From assembly GCF_000725885.1 (NCBI RefSeq), contig NZ_JODR01000023.1, forward strand, positions 53,756 to 117,755: DNA of 64,000 bases, written 5' to 3'. This DNA comes from Streptomyces albus subsp. albus (lineage in GTDB: Bacteria; Actinomycetota; Actinomycetes; Streptomycetales; Streptomycetaceae). The position numbers were made by a program, and so were the translations under genes. The notes beneath the pieces are model-generated. The model did no database searches and was not told where the DNA came from. It was given only the letters and a program-made list of their open reading frames with translations. Shown piece after piece: positions 53,977-62,784 of this stretch; position 1 is the first letter of the stretch; each line of letters begins with the position of its first letter.

Positions 53977-54710
53977 CGGCCCCGGTCTTTCTCGCCGACC
54001 CCGCGCTGCTGCGCGAGGGCACCGTGGTGCTGGACGGCCCCGAGGGGCGGCACGCGGTCTCGGTGCGCCGGCTGCGCCCCGGGGAGGAGGTCGTGCTCAC
54101 CGACGGCGCCGGCACCGGCGCTCTCGGCACGGTCACCGCCGCCGAGGGCAAGGACCGGCTGGAGGTCGCCGTACGGGAGGTCCGCGCGGAAGCCGAGCCG
54201 CGGCCCCGGCTCACGGTCGTCCAGGCCCTGCCCAAGGGGGACCGGGGAGAGCTGGCCGTCGAGATGATGACGGAGACGGGCGTGGACGTCGTCGTCCCGT
54301 GGGCGGCGGCGCGGGCCGTGACGCGCTGGAAGGCCGAGCGCGGCGCCAAGTCGCTGGCCAAATGGCGGGCCACGGCGAAGGAGGCGGGCAAGCAGGCGCG
54401 GCGGCTGCGGTTCCCCGAGGTGACCGAACCTGCCACCTCGCAGCAGGTCGCCGAGCTGCTGCGGGGCGCCGATTTCGCCGCGGTGCTGCACGAGGAGGGC
54501 AGCACCCCGCTGGCGACGGCGCCGCTGCCCGACGAGGGCGGCATCGTGCTGGTGGTCGGCCCCGAGGGCGGGGTGTCCCCGGAGGAGCTGGCGATGTTCG
54601 CCGAGGCGGGGGCGGCGCCGTTCCGGCTGGGACCGAGCGTGCTGCGGACCTCCACGGCGGGCACGGCAGCCGCCGCGCTGATCCTTTCCCGCTCCCCACG
54701 CTGGCGGTGA
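53973..54710 (+). CDS. rsmE: 16S rRNA (uracil-1498-N3)-methyltransferase
   Basis: 245 aa SPOUT methyltransferase. N-terminal PUA-like part (GRHAVSVRRLRPGEEVVLTD), then TVVQALPKGDRGELAVEMMT, the SAM knot with VLVVGPEGGVSPEELAMF, and LGPSVLRTSTAGTAAAALIL. It methylates U1498 of 16S rRNA after assembly. ATG 53973 overlaps the upstream stop (ATGA). hrcA-dnaJ-rsmE is a widespread gene order; the nitronate monooxygenase is inserted as in other Streptomyces. Confidence 0.95.
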   Translation: MTAPVFLADPALLREGTVVLDGPEGRHAVSVRRLRPGEEVVLTDGAGTGALGTVTAAEGKDRLEVAVREVRAEAEPRPRLTVVQALPKGDRGELAVEMMTETGVDVVVPWAAARAVTRWKAERGAKSLAKWRATAKEAGKQARRLRFPEVTEPATSQQVAELLRGADFAAVLHEEGSTPLATAPLPDEGGIVLVVGPEGGVSPEELAMFAEAGAAPFRLGPSVLRTSTAGTAAAALILSRSPRWR

Positions 54711-55499
54711 GCGGGGAGCACCGGCGGAACAGCCCGGCCAGTGCTCCCGCGCACGCCCCGTACGGCAACGCTGTGCCACCCCGGTGCTCCGGGCGGGCAG
54801 CGGTATCCCCTCGCGTGCTCCCCCGCACCCGCGGGGGGCCTGCCTTCGGACTTGCCGCGAGTCCGCGCCGTGACGCGCGCTCCCCACGCCGCCGGGCCGG
54901 TTTGCGGGCGCGGCCTTTCGGCCCCCAGCCGTAGGTGGTGGGGCAGCGGCCGTACGCGGTGCGGCCGGTCTTCGCGCTCCGTCGGCGGGTGGGCGGGGCT
55001 GAGTGGACGGGGTGTCGGCGGGCCGTCCGGTGTCGTCGGCTGTCGGCTGTGGAGCGGCCGGTGGGCGGCCGTGGTGACGGTTCGTCGGGCCGGCCTGCGG
55101 GCGCGTGTCTTGCCGCGGCCTCGACGGTGGGTGGTGGTGCGGCCGTGTGCGGTACGGCCGGTTTCCGCGCTCTGTCGGTGAGCGGGCGGGCTCCAACCGC
55201 CCTAGGTGTCGGTGGGCGTCCGGTGTCGTCGGCTGTGGAGCGGGCCGGTGGAAGGCCGTGGTGACGGTTCGTCGGGCCGGCCTGCGGGCGCGTCTCTTGC
55301 CGCCGCCTCGACGGTGGGCGGCGGGGCGGCGGCCGTGCGCGGTGCGGCCGGTTCTCGCGCTCTGCCGGTGGGGCGGGCGCCACCGTCCGAAGCGTCGGCG
55401 GAGTGCCCGAAGTCGTCGCTGCGGGGCCGCCCGGGATCCGGGCTGGTGACGGCCCGTCGGGGCGTCCGGGCGCGGAGGGGGCTCGGGTACCATCCGGGC
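54711..55499. other. Gene-free region with long repeats, between rsmE and the HIT gene
   Basis: About 790 nt. It opens with a hairpin GGGAGCAC/GTGCTCCC (54714-54721 with 54741-54748), a candidate rsmE terminator. The rest is occupied by the repeat array at 54903-55393. Open frames on both strands have repeat-like Arg/Pro/Gly composition and no ribosome-binding site. Confidence 0.6.
54903..55393. repeat. Imperfect 190-bp tandem repeat, about 2.6 copies
   Basis: Copies begin with TGCGGGCGCG at 54903, 55096 and 55283 (spacing 193 and 187). Copies share CCTCGACGGTGGG, GCGGTRCGGCCGGT, CGCGCTC, GTGTCGTCGGCTGTGGAGCG and GTGACGGTTCGTCGGGCCGG in the same order. Strand asymmetry is strong (G and T rich on plus). 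Confidence 0.85.
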
Positions 55500-55886
55500 A
55501 TGGCTTCCAACGGAGAACCGCAGCAGGACTGCCTGTTCTGCAAGATCGTCGCGGGTGAGGTGCCCGCGACGCTGGTGCGGGAGACCGACACGACCGTCGC
55601 GTTCCGCGACATCAACCCGCAGGCCCCCACGCACGTGCTGGTGATCCCGAAGGCACACTACCCGGATGCGGCCTCCCTGGCCGCCGCCGCGCCCGAGGTG
55701 GCCGCCGACGTGCTGCGCGAGGCCGGGGAGGTCGCGGCGCTGGAGAAGATCACCCCCGCCGACGGCGAGGGCCCCGGTGTCGGTTACCGCGTGGTCTTCA
55801 ACACCGGCGCGGGCGCCGGGCAGACGGTGTTCCACGCGCACGCGCACGTCCTGGGCGGTCGCGGGCTCGAATGGCCCCCCGGGTGA
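55500..55886 (+). CDS. HIT family (histidine triad) nucleotide-binding protein
   Basis: 128 aa. Starts MASNGEPQQDCLFCKIVAGE, with INPQAPTHVLVIPKAHY and the triad QTVFHAHAHVLGGRGLEWPPG. It hydrolyses nucleoside phosphoramidates or similar adducts, close to Hint/YcfF. The CLFCK start is the usual one. TACCAT (55488-55493) ends 6 nt before the ATG and no Shine-Dalgarno is present, so it is probably leaderless. It is 6 nt upstream of the RNase Z gene. Confidence 0.93.
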   Translation: MASNGEPQQDCLFCKIVAGEVPATLVRETDTTVAFRDINPQAPTHVLVIPKAHYPDAASLAAAAPEVAADVLREAGEVAALEKITPADGEGPGVGYRVVFNTGAGAGQTVFHAHAHVLGGRGLEWPPG

Positions 55887-55892
55887 CGTAAG

Positions 55893-56816
55893 TTGTCGCT
55901 GCGCGAACTGGTCGTGCTGGGCACCGCGAGCCAGGTGCCCACGCGGCAGCGTAACCACAACGGGTACGTCCTGCTGTGGGACGGCGAAGGCATCCTGTTC
56001 GACCCCGGCGAGGGTACGCAGCGGCAGATGCTGCACACGTCCGTCGCCGCGCACGACCTCACCCGCATCTGTCTGACGCACTTCCACGGTGACCACACGC
56101 TGGGCCTGCCCGGCGTGATCCAGCACATGAGCCTCGACGGGGTGCCGCACGAGGTGACGGCCCATTTCCCGGCGAGCGGACGCGCCTACTTCGAGCGGCT
56201 GCGCCATGCGACACCGTTCCACGACACGGTGGCGCTGCGGGAGGCGCCGATCACCGCGCCCGGCGTGATCGCGGGCGGCGGGTCCGGGGCTGAGCTGCCG
56301 TTCACCCTGGAGGCCCGGCGGCTCAGCCACCGTATCGAGGCGTTCGGCTACCGGCTGACGGAGCCGGACGCGCGGCGGATGCTGCCGGACCGGCTCGCGG
56401 CGCACGGCATCGGCGGCCCCGACGTGGGCCGCCTCCAGCGGGACGGGGAACTGCGCGGGGTGCGGCTGGCGGACGTCAGCGAGCCGCGAGTGGGGCAGCG
56501 GTTCGCGTTCGTGATGGACACCCGGCTGTGCGACGGGGTCTACGAGCTGGCCGATGGCTGCGACATGCTGGTCATCGAGTCGACGTTCCTGCACGCGGAC
56601 GCGGAACTGGCCGAGGTCGCCGGTCACCTGACGGCCTATCAGGCGGGCCGGGTCGCCGCCGAGTCGGGGGTGCGGCACCTGGTGCTGACGCACTTCTCCC
56701 AGCGTTACCAGGACACGGAACTCTTCGCGGCGGAGGCACGGGAAGCCGGTTTCGAGGGCGAACTGACCGCAGCGCGGGACCTGATGCGCATCCCCGTGCC
56801 CAAGCGCCGCCGCTGA
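55893..56816 (+). CDS. rnz: Ribonuclease Z (MBL-fold tRNA 3' processing enzyme)
   Basis: 307 aa. The zinc motif THFHGDH (His63, His65, Asp67, His68) lies in [16 protein letters not shown]; further ligands include the Asp of FVMDTRLCD and the His of LTHFSQRY. The early [10 protein letters not shown] and the later [20 protein letters not shown] (tRNase Z PxKxRN/AxDH-type region) match RNase Z. TTG 55893 start, 6 nt after the HIT stop, probably co-transcribed with it; no strong Shine-Dalgarno. Confidence 0.88.
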   Translation: MSLRELVVLGTASQVPTRQRNHNGYVLLWDGEGILFDPGEGTQRQMLHTSVAAHDLTRICLTHFHGDHTLGLPGVIQHMSLDGVPHEVTAHFPASGRAYFERLRHATPFHDTVALREAPITAPGVIAGGGSGAELPFTLEARRLSHRIEAFGYRLTEPDARRMLPDRLAAHGIGGPDVGRLQRDGELRGVRLADVSEPRVGQRFAFVMDTRLCDGVYELADGCDMLVIESTFLHADAELAEVAGHLTAYQAGRVAAESGVRHLVLTHFSQRYQDTELFAAEAREAGFEGELTAARDLMRIPVPKRRR

Positions 56817-56820
56817 CCCG

Positions 56821-57798
56821 TCACCCGCCCATCACCTCCATGAACCGCTCCAGGCCGATGTTGCCGCCGGAGATGATGACGCCCACCCGCGCGGGCGGCG
56901 GGTCGACGCGGTCGGCCAGCAGGGCGGCCAGGCCGGCCGCGCCCCCGGGCTCCACCAGCATCTTGAGCCGTTCCAGGGCGAACCGCATCGCGGTGCGCAG
57001 CTCGTCGTCGCCGACCACCAGCACGCCGTCCAGCAGCCGCTGGTTGATCGCGAAGGTCACCGCGCCCGGGGTGGTGGCGGTCAGGGCGTCGGCGATGGTG
57101 CGCGGCACCTCGACGCCGACCCGCTCGCCCGCCGCCAGGGAGCGCGCCGTGTCGTCGCCGGCCTCCGGCTCGACGCCGAGGACCCGCATGCCCGGATGGA
57201 GGCTCTTGGCCACCGTGGCGCAGCCGGCGGCCAGCCCGCCGCCGCCCACGGGGACGAGCAGCGCGTCCAGCTCGCCGGTCTCCTCCAGCAGTTCGAGGGC
57301 GGCCGTGCCCTGGCCCGCGATGGTGCGCGGATGGTCGTACGGCGGGATGAGCGTCAGCCCCCGCTCGGCGGCGATCTTCTCGCCGATGGCCTCGCGGTTC
57401 TCCGTGTAGCGGTCGTAGGTGACGATCTCGGCGCCGTACCCGGCCGTCGCGTCCAGCTTGGCGGTGGGGGCGTCCGCGGGCATGACGATGACCGCGCTGG
57501 TGCCGAACTCGCGGGCGGCCAGCGCCACCGCCTGCGCATGGTTGCCGGACGAGCAGGCCACCACGCCGCGCTGCCGCTGCTCGGGCGTCAGCTGCACCAG
57601 CCAGTTGTAGGCGCCGCGGAACTTGAAGGCGCCGATCCGCTGGAGGTTCTCGCACTTGAGGTGGACCTCGGCCCCGACCAGCCGGTCGAGGGTACGGGAG
57701 CGCACGACGGGTGTGCGGTGCACGGCGCCCTCGATCCGGGCGGCGGCGGCACGGACGTCGTCGAGCGTGAGCGAAGGGGTGGTCGTCTCGTCGGTCAC
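56821..57798 (-). CDS. Threonine/serine dehydratase (PLP-dependent)
   Basis: 325 aa fold-type II enzyme. PLP Lys59 in RIGAFKFRGAYNWL, SSGNHAQAVALAARE, VPVGGGGLAAGC glycine loop and SGGNIGL. It lacks a C-terminal ACT regulatory domain, so it is the short catabolic/biodegradative type or a serine racemase-like paralogue. GTG 57798 has TACGGT on the minus strand (57810-57805) 6 nt upstream with no Shine-Dalgarno, suggesting a leaderless transcript. It converges with rnz, only 4 nt apart, and follows era on the same strand. Confidence 0.9.
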   Translation of the reverse strand: MTDETTTPSLTLDDVRAAAARIEGAVHRTPVVRSRTLDRLVGAEVHLKCENLQRIGAFKFRGAYNWLVQLTPEQRQRGVVACSSGNHAQAVALAAREFGTSAVIVMPADAPTAKLDATAGYGAEIVTYDRYTENREAIGEKIAAERGLTLIPPYDHPRTIAGQGTAALELLEETGELDALLVPVGGGGLAAGCATVAKSLHPGMRVLGVEPEAGDDTARSLAAGERVGVEVPRTIADALTATTPGAVTFAINQRLLDGVLVVGDDELRTAMRFALERLKMLVEPGGAAGLAALLADRVDPPPARVGVIISGGNIGLERFMEVMGG

Positions 57799-57884
57799 CC
57801 TGTGACCGTATCCCAGCGGTCCGACAGCGGGCGACCGGCCGATGCCGGGGCGGGACCGGTGCGGGCCCGCCCCGCCGGCGCCGC

Positions 57885-58853
57885 TCAGAAGCCCAGGCGG
57901 CGCAGCTGCTTGGGGTCGCGCTGCCAGTCCTTGGCGACCTTCACGTGCAGGTCGAGGTAGACGGGTGTGCCCAGCAGCGCCTCGATGTGACGGCGCGAGG
58001 TGCTGCCGACCTCCTTGAGCCGCTTGCCCTTGGGGCCGATGACGATGCCCTTCTGGCTGGGCCGCTCCAGATAGATGTTGGCGTGCACGTCCAGCAGGGG
58101 CCGGTCGGCGGGACGGCCCTCGCGGGGCACCATCTCCTCGACGACGACCGCGATCGAGTGCGGCAGCTCGTCCCGTACGCCCTCCAGCGCCGCCTCGCGG
58201 ATCAGCTCGGCGACCATCACCTGCTCCGGCTCGTCCGTCAGGTCGCCGTCCGGGTACAGCGGCGGCCCCTCGGGCAGCAGCGGCACCAGCAGGTCGGCCA
58301 GCAGTTCCACCTGGGTGCCCTCGGTGCCGGAGACCGGGACGATCTCCGCCCACTCGATGCCCAGCTCCTTGCCGAGCTGGTCGACGGCGACCAGTTGCCG
58401 GGCCAGGGCGTCGCCGCTGACCAGGTCGGTCTTGGTGACGACGGCGACCTTCGGGGTGCGCTTGCGCAGTTCGGCCAACTCGCCGGCGATGAACCGGTCA
58501 CCGGGGCCGATCTTCTGGTCGGCGGGGACGCAGAAGCCGATGACGTCCACCTCGGCCCATGTGGTGCGCACGACGTCGTTGAGCCGTTCGCCCAGCAGCG
58601 TGCGGGGCTTGTGCAGACCCGGGGTGTCCACCAGCACCAGCTGTGCGTCGGGGCGGTGGACGATGCCGCGCACCGTGTGCCGGGTGGTCTGCGGGCGGGT
58701 CGAGGTGATCGCGACCTTCGTGCCCACCAGCGCGTTGGTCAGCGTGGACTTGCCCGCGTTCGGGCGGCCGACGAAGCAGGCGAACCCCGAACGGTAGGGG
58801 GTCTCGCCCGCGGGGCGGCCTTCGGTGTCGCTGGCGGCGGAGGAAGCGTTCAT
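57885..58853 (-). CDS. era: GTPase Era
   Basis: 322 aa. GTPase of 30S assembly that binds the 3' end of 16S rRNA. G1 GRPNAGKST, switch TRPQTTRHTV, G3 DTPGLHKPRTLLGERLN, G4 TKTD, then a type-2 KH domain (ANIYLERPSQKGIVIGPKGK, RHIEALLGTPVYLDLHVKVA). ATG 58853 (MNASSAASD) is preferred because GACAAT on the minus strand (58866-58861) ends 7 nt upstream; ATG 58862 is the alternative. It follows the cytidine-deaminase-like gene, as in many actinobacteria. Confidence 0.95.
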   Translation of the reverse strand: MNASSAASDTEGRPAGETPYRSGFACFVGRPNAGKSTLTNALVGTKVAITSTRPQTTRHTVRGIVHRPDAQLVLVDTPGLHKPRTLLGERLNDVVRTTWAEVDVIGFCVPADQKIGPGDRFIAGELAELRKRTPKVAVVTKTDLVSGDALARQLVAVDQLGKELGIEWAEIVPVSGTEGTQVELLADLLVPLLPEGPPLYPDGDLTDEPEQVMVAELIREAALEGVRDELPHSIAVVVEEMVPREGRPADRPLLDVHANIYLERPSQKGIVIGPKGKRLKEVGSTSRRHIEALLGTPVYLDLHVKVAKDWQRDPKQLRRLGF

Positions 58854-58909
58854 GACGCCCATTGTCCCCGATGCGGCGGCACGCCCCGGCCGCGTCCCCG
58901 CATGCGGTC

Positions 58910-59269
58910 TCAGCCCGCCGTCACCGTCTCGCGGACGGTGCCGTCCGGGCCCGCGAGCAGCACCGGGGTCGCCGGGCCGCCCAGGTCCCGTACGGTCGCC
59001 AGGTCCTCGGCCGGCACCTGCCCGGCCTCGGAGACGACGGCCGCGGCCTCCAGGGACGTGGCGCCCGAGGCGACCGCCATGGCGACGGCCGTACGCAGCG
59101 CGGACAGCTGGAGCGAGGGCAGCGCGACCGAGCCGGCCACGTAGGTGCGTCCGGTCTCGTCCCGTACCGCCGCGCCCTCCGGGACGGCGTTGCGGGCGCG
59201 GGCGCTGCGCGCCAGCGTGACGATCTTGCGGTCTTCGGGATCGAGTCCGTCGGTGCTCCGGTCAGTCAT
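58910..59269 (-). CDS. Cytidine deaminase-like protein lacking zinc ligands
   Basis: 119 aa in the position before era where actinobacteria usually carry cdd. Its core LPSLQLSALRTAVAMAVASG aligns with the cytidine deaminase helix that normally reads CAERTAL, but the Cys and catalytic Glu are Ser and Leu (SAL), and no PCxxC motif occurs later. It is therefore probably not a deaminase. ATG 59269 has TATGCT on the minus strand (59282-59277) 7 nt upstream, so it is likely leaderless; an ATG 12 nt earlier is unlikely. Confidence 0.75.
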   Translation of the reverse strand: MTDRSTDGLDPEDRKIVTLARSARARNAVPEGAAVRDETGRTYVAGSVALPSLQLSALRTAVAMAVASGATSLEAAAVVSEAGQVPAEDLATVRDLGGPATPVLLAGPDGTVRETVTAG

Positions 59270-59386
59270 GACGGTGAGCATATGCGGCCCCGGTCACCTG
59301 CGGCAGCGGGGGCCGCCGGCGCCCCGCACGCGCCCGAGTCCCTCGCCCGCGAGGCGCACCCGCGCGAGGGCGTACGGAACACCCTC

Positions 59387-60004
59387 TCACCGGGAGCGCG
59401 GGGACAGGCCGGCGCTCAGCAGTGTGAAGGCGCGCTCCAGCCGGTCCTGGTGCGCCGCACTGATCTCGTCGAGGTCGCCGCCGGCCAGCCGTGCCCGTGC
59501 TGTTTCCACGGCGACCGTCCGGTAGGCGGCGACGAGCAGGGCGGCGCTCAGCGCGCTGTCGCCGTGGAAGCGGGCGTCGGCCTCCAGTTCGGCGGCCAGT
59601 GCGCTCTCGATCTCGTACTCGAAGTCGCGGAGCCGTGACAGCAGCGCGGGTGAGGCCCGCACGGTCCGCAAGAACGCGTCGGCGCCGGGGGCGAGCCCCG
59701 ACAGCGCGTGCCGTTCGGCGGCGAGTGCGAGCGCCTGCCGGCGGAACGCCTCGACGGGATCGATGTCGTCCGGGCGCTCACGCACCACGGTGCGGACGAG
59801 CTCGACGGCGCCGGGGAGGCGGTCGAACAGCAGGTCCTCTTTGCGGTCGAAATGGGCGAAGACTGTCACCTTGGACACGCTGGCGGCTGCGGCGACCTCG
59901 CTGATGGTCACCTCCTCGAACCCTCGCTCCAGGAACAGCTCCGTCGCGACTTCGGCGATGCGGGCCCTTGTCCGCGCTCCGCCGCGGTCCCCTCGTTTCG
60001 GCAT
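59387..60004 (-). CDS. TetR family transcriptional regulator
   Basis: 205 aa. N-terminal HTH at about 15-60 (AEVATELFLERGFEEVTISE, VAAAASVSKVTVFAHFDRKE), then a helical ligand domain (AFRRQALALAAERHALSGLA). It is divergent from an FAD monooxygenase, the standard arrangement for a local repressor sensing the enzyme's substrate. ATG 60004 has TACTTT on the minus strand (60016-60011) 6 nt upstream. The 83-nt intergenic region contains three TTAAYYGAGTNAG repeats that are likely its operators. Confidence 0.9.
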   Translation of the reverse strand: MPKRGDRGGARTRARIAEVATELFLERGFEEVTISEVAAAASVSKVTVFAHFDRKEDLLFDRLPGAVELVRTVVRERPDDIDPVEAFRRQALALAAERHALSGLAPGADAFLRTVRASPALLSRLRDFEYEIESALAAELEADARFHGDSALSAALLVAAYRTVAVETARARLAGGDLDEISAAHQDRLERAFTLLSAGLSPRSR

Positions 60005-60018
60005 GCGGCAAAAGTACC

Positions 60019-60071
60019 TTAACCGAGTTAGCCTTACCGGGTAAGTTAACTGAGTAAGTTAATCGAGTCAG
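60019..60071. promoter_or_regulatory. Operator cluster between TetR and the monooxygenase
   Basis: Three direct repeats TTAAYYGAGTNAG at 60019-60031, 60046-60058 and 60059-60071, plus a central perfect palindrome TTACC-G-GGTAA (60035-60045). The region is strikingly AT-rich for this genome. It overlaps the probable promoters of both divergent genes. Confidence 0.7.
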
Positions 60072-60087
60072 GTGCCAGGGAGTCGGT

Positions 60088-61695
60088 ATGCGACACACAG
60101 ATGTACTCGTCGTCGGGGCGGGGCCCACCGGACTTTTTCTCGCCGCCGAGCTGGCGCTCCGGGGAGTGCGGGCGAGGGTCGTGGAGCGGCTGGAGGAGCC
60201 CGATCCGACGATCAAGGCCGGTTCGGTCAACGTCGCCAGCGCCGCGATACTCGACCGCCGCGGTCTGCTGCCCGCCGCCGAGAGCGTGCAGCGCCGCCTG
60301 CTGGCGTCCGCGAAGACCTTCGCCCGGGAGAGTGCGGACAACGGGGGCGACGAGGACGGCCGGCTGGACGGGCTGGAGCGGGCCTTCCGCCGCTTCCCGG
60401 TCGTCGGGCACTTCGCGGGCATGCTGTTCCGCGACGACCTCGTCGACCAGGACGACCCGCTGCTGGCCGCGCACACGGCGGTGGCGAACGGCGTCCTGGT
60501 GCCCCAGCGCGACCTCGAAGCCCTGCTGGCGGAGCACTGCGCCCGGCTCGGCGTCGAGATCCGCCGCGGCATCGAGGTGCGCGGGGTGCGCTCCGCGGGC
60601 GCGGACCTGACGGATGACGCCGATGTCGTGGTGGAGACCAGCGAGGGCGACATGACGGCCGGATGGGTCGTCGCCGCCGACGGCGGGCGCAGCGTGCTCC
60701 GCAAACAGCTCGGCATCGCATTCGACGGCACCGAGCCGCAGATGGTGGGTTACCAGGCCATCGCCGACTTCGAGGACGCGAGCGGACTGCGGCCCGGATG
60801 GACCTGGACGCCCCGCGGTGTTCACTCCTACGGGCCGGTTCCCGGGCGCATCCTCGTCGCCCGGTTCGGGCCGCAGCCGGCCGACCGCGACGCGCCGGTC
60901 ACGCTGGAGGAGTTGCAGAGCGCCGTACGGGAGGTCACCGGCACACAGGTGACCCTCACGGGTCTGCGGGGCCGCGCCACCCGCTGGTCGGACAACGCAC
61001 GGCAGGCGCGCACGTACCGGCACGGCCGGGTACTTCTCGCGGGCGACGCCGCGCACGTCCACGCACCGTTCAGCGGACAGGGCCTGAACCTCGGCCTCGG
61101 CGACGCGGTCAACCTCGGCTGGAAGCTCGCCGCCACGATCCAGGGCTGGGCCCCGGACGGGCTGCTCGGCACCTACGAGAGCGAACGCCGGCCCGTCGCG
61201 GCCTGGGTCCTGGACTGGACGCGGGCGCAGGTCGCCCTCCTGCGCGGGGACGAGCACACCGCGCGGCTGCGCGCCGTCGTCCGCGACGAACTGTTCACCG
61301 TGCCGGGGGCGATGAACCGCGTGGTGGCGCTGACCTCCGGGATCATGCAGCGCTACGACGTCTGCGAGTCCGCCGAGGAGGCCGCGGCCCCGGTCGGATC
61401 GCTCGCCGGGAACGTCGAGCTGACCTTCGGCGGCCGGCTCGCCGACCACGCGCACGACGGCCGCTTCGTCCTCGTCGACCGGTCACCCGACAGCCGCTTC
61501 GCCGCAGCGGTGCGCCCGTTGGAGCACCGGATCGCCTACGTGGCCGATCCCGCTGCCGCCCCGTCGTCGCCGAGCCTGCTCGTACGCCCGGACGGTGTCG
61601 TCGTCTGGGCCGCGACGCAGGAGGGCGCACCCTCCGACGCAGGCGCCCGGACGCGGCTGGAGGCGGCGCTGCGCCGCTGGGCCGGGGCCCGATGA
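60088..61695 (+). CDS. FAD-dependent aromatic monooxygenase (PheA/TfdB family)
   Basis: 535 aa group-A flavoprotein hydroxylase. Rossmann GxGxxG as GAGPTGLFLAAELAL (10-24), DG motif VVAADGGRSVLRKQLGIAF, and the FAD ribityl motif GDAAHVHAPFSGQGLNLGLG, DAVNLGWKLAATIQGWAPDG. The C-terminal thioredoxin-like domain (about 420-535) is short. Relatives hydroxylate phenols, polyketides or rifamycins; the substrate is not predictable. ATG 60088 has AGGGAG 5 nt upstream. It is under likely control of the divergent TetR. Confidence 0.9.
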   Translation: MRHTDVLVVGAGPTGLFLAAELALRGVRARVVERLEEPDPTIKAGSVNVASAAILDRRGLLPAAESVQRRLLASAKTFARESADNGGDEDGRLDGLERAFRRFPVVGHFAGMLFRDDLVDQDDPLLAAHTAVANGVLVPQRDLEALLAEHCARLGVEIRRGIEVRGVRSAGADLTDDADVVVETSEGDMTAGWVVAADGGRSVLRKQLGIAFDGTEPQMVGYQAIADFEDASGLRPGWTWTPRGVHSYGPVPGRILVARFGPQPADRDAPVTLEELQSAVREVTGTQVTLTGLRGRATRWSDNARQARTYRHGRVLLAGDAAHVHAPFSGQGLNLGLGDAVNLGWKLAATIQGWAPDGLLGTYESERRPVAAWVLDWTRAQVALLRGDEHTARLRAVVRDELFTVPGAMNRVVALTSGIMQRYDVCESAEEAAAPVGSLAGNVELTFGGRLADHAHDGRFVLVDRSPDSRFAAAVRPLEHRIAYVADPAAAPSSPSLLVRPDGVVVWAATQEGAPSDAGARTRLEAALRRWAGAR

Positions 61696-61770
61696 ACGCA
61701 CCCGCCGGCACCCGGCCGCCGGGAGCGGGCCGGTGAACCGTGCCCGCCGCCTGCTCGTACGCTGAGCCGC

Positions 61771-62727
61771 ATGACCTCCTCCCGCCTGCGACGCGTCGCC
61801 GTTCTGGTGCTGGAGGGCGCGAAACCGCTGGACGTCGGCATTCCGGCGCAGGTGTTCACCACGCGCGCGAGCATGCCCTACGAGGTGCGGGTCTGCGGTG
61901 CCGCGCCCGGCCTGGTGACCGGCGGCGACGGCCTGTCGTACCACGTGGCGGACGGACTCGGCGCGCTCGAGTGGGCCGACATCGTCTTCGTCCCCGGCTA
62001 CCGGTTCCCCGACCGCGAGGACCCGCCGCCCATCGTCGTCGAGGCGCTGGTGGCCGCCCACGAACGGGGTGCCCGGCTCGCCGCGATCTCCACGGGTGCC
62101 TTCGCGCTCGCCGCCACCGGACTGCTCGACGGCAGACGCGCCACGACGCACTGGCACTACACGCGGGCCCTGGCGGCGAAGCACCCGCGCGTCCGGGTCG
62201 ACGAGAACGTCCTGTTCGTCGACGAGGGCAGCGTCCTGACCTCGGCCGGTGCCGCCTCCGGTCTCGATCTGTGTCTGCACATCCTGCGCGGTGACCTCGG
62301 GGTGGCCGCCTCGAACCACGCGGCCCGCCGTCTGGTGGCGGCCCCGTACCGCAGTGGCGGCCAGGCCCAGTACGTGCCGCGCAGCGTGCCCGAGCCGCTG
62401 GGCGAGCGCTTCGCCGCCACCCGCGAGTGGGCGCTGCACCGGCTGGGCGAGCCGCTGACCCTGGCGGTGCTCGCCCGCCACGCGCGGGTCTCCCCGCGGA
62501 CCTTCTCGCGGCGCTTCGCGGAGCACACCGGGTACACGCCGATGCAGTGGGTGCTGCGCGCCCGTGTCGATATGGCCCGCGAGCTGCTGGAGCGCTCGCA
62601 GCGGAGTGTGGAGCAGATCGCCGCCGACGTCGGGCTGGGCACCGGCGCCAATCTGCGGTTCCACTTCCGGCACCTCCTCGGCGTGACACCGGGCGAGTAC
62701 CGGCGCACCTTCACCCGGGGCGCATAG
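61771..62727 (+). CDS. AraC family regulator with DJ-1/PfpI-like N-terminal domain
   Basis: 318 aa. Residues 1-185 are a GATase1/DJ-1-like domain (VAVLVLEGAKPLDVGIPAQV, WADIVFVPGYRF, AISTGAFALAATGLLDGRRA). The position that is Cys in DJ-1-type hydrolases, often also in these regulators, is Ser here. Residues about 215-315 hold two AraC HTH motifs (LTLAVLARHARVSPRTFSRR, VEQIAADVGLGTGANLRFHF). The ATG has TACGCT (61758-61763) 7 nt upstream, suggesting leaderless transcription. Target unknown; neighbours are the monooxygenase and gap2. Confidence 0.9.
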   Translation: MTSSRLRRVAVLVLEGAKPLDVGIPAQVFTTRASMPYEVRVCGAAPGLVTGGDGLSYHVADGLGALEWADIVFVPGYRFPDREDPPPIVVEALVAAHERGARLAAISTGAFALAATGLLDGRRATTHWHYTRALAAKHPRVRVDENVLFVDEGSVLTSAGAASGLDLCLHILRGDLGVAASNHAARRLVAAPYRSGGQAQYVPRSVPEPLGERFAATREWALHRLGEPLTLAVLARHARVSPRTFSRRFAEHTGYTPMQWVLRARVDMARELLERSQRSVEQIAADVGLGTGANLRFHFRHLLGVTPGEYRRTFTRGA

Positions 62728-62784
62728 CCGCACGCGGGCAGCGCGCGGGGCGGCGGGGCGCGGCCTGCCGTGCGGGTGCGGCCC

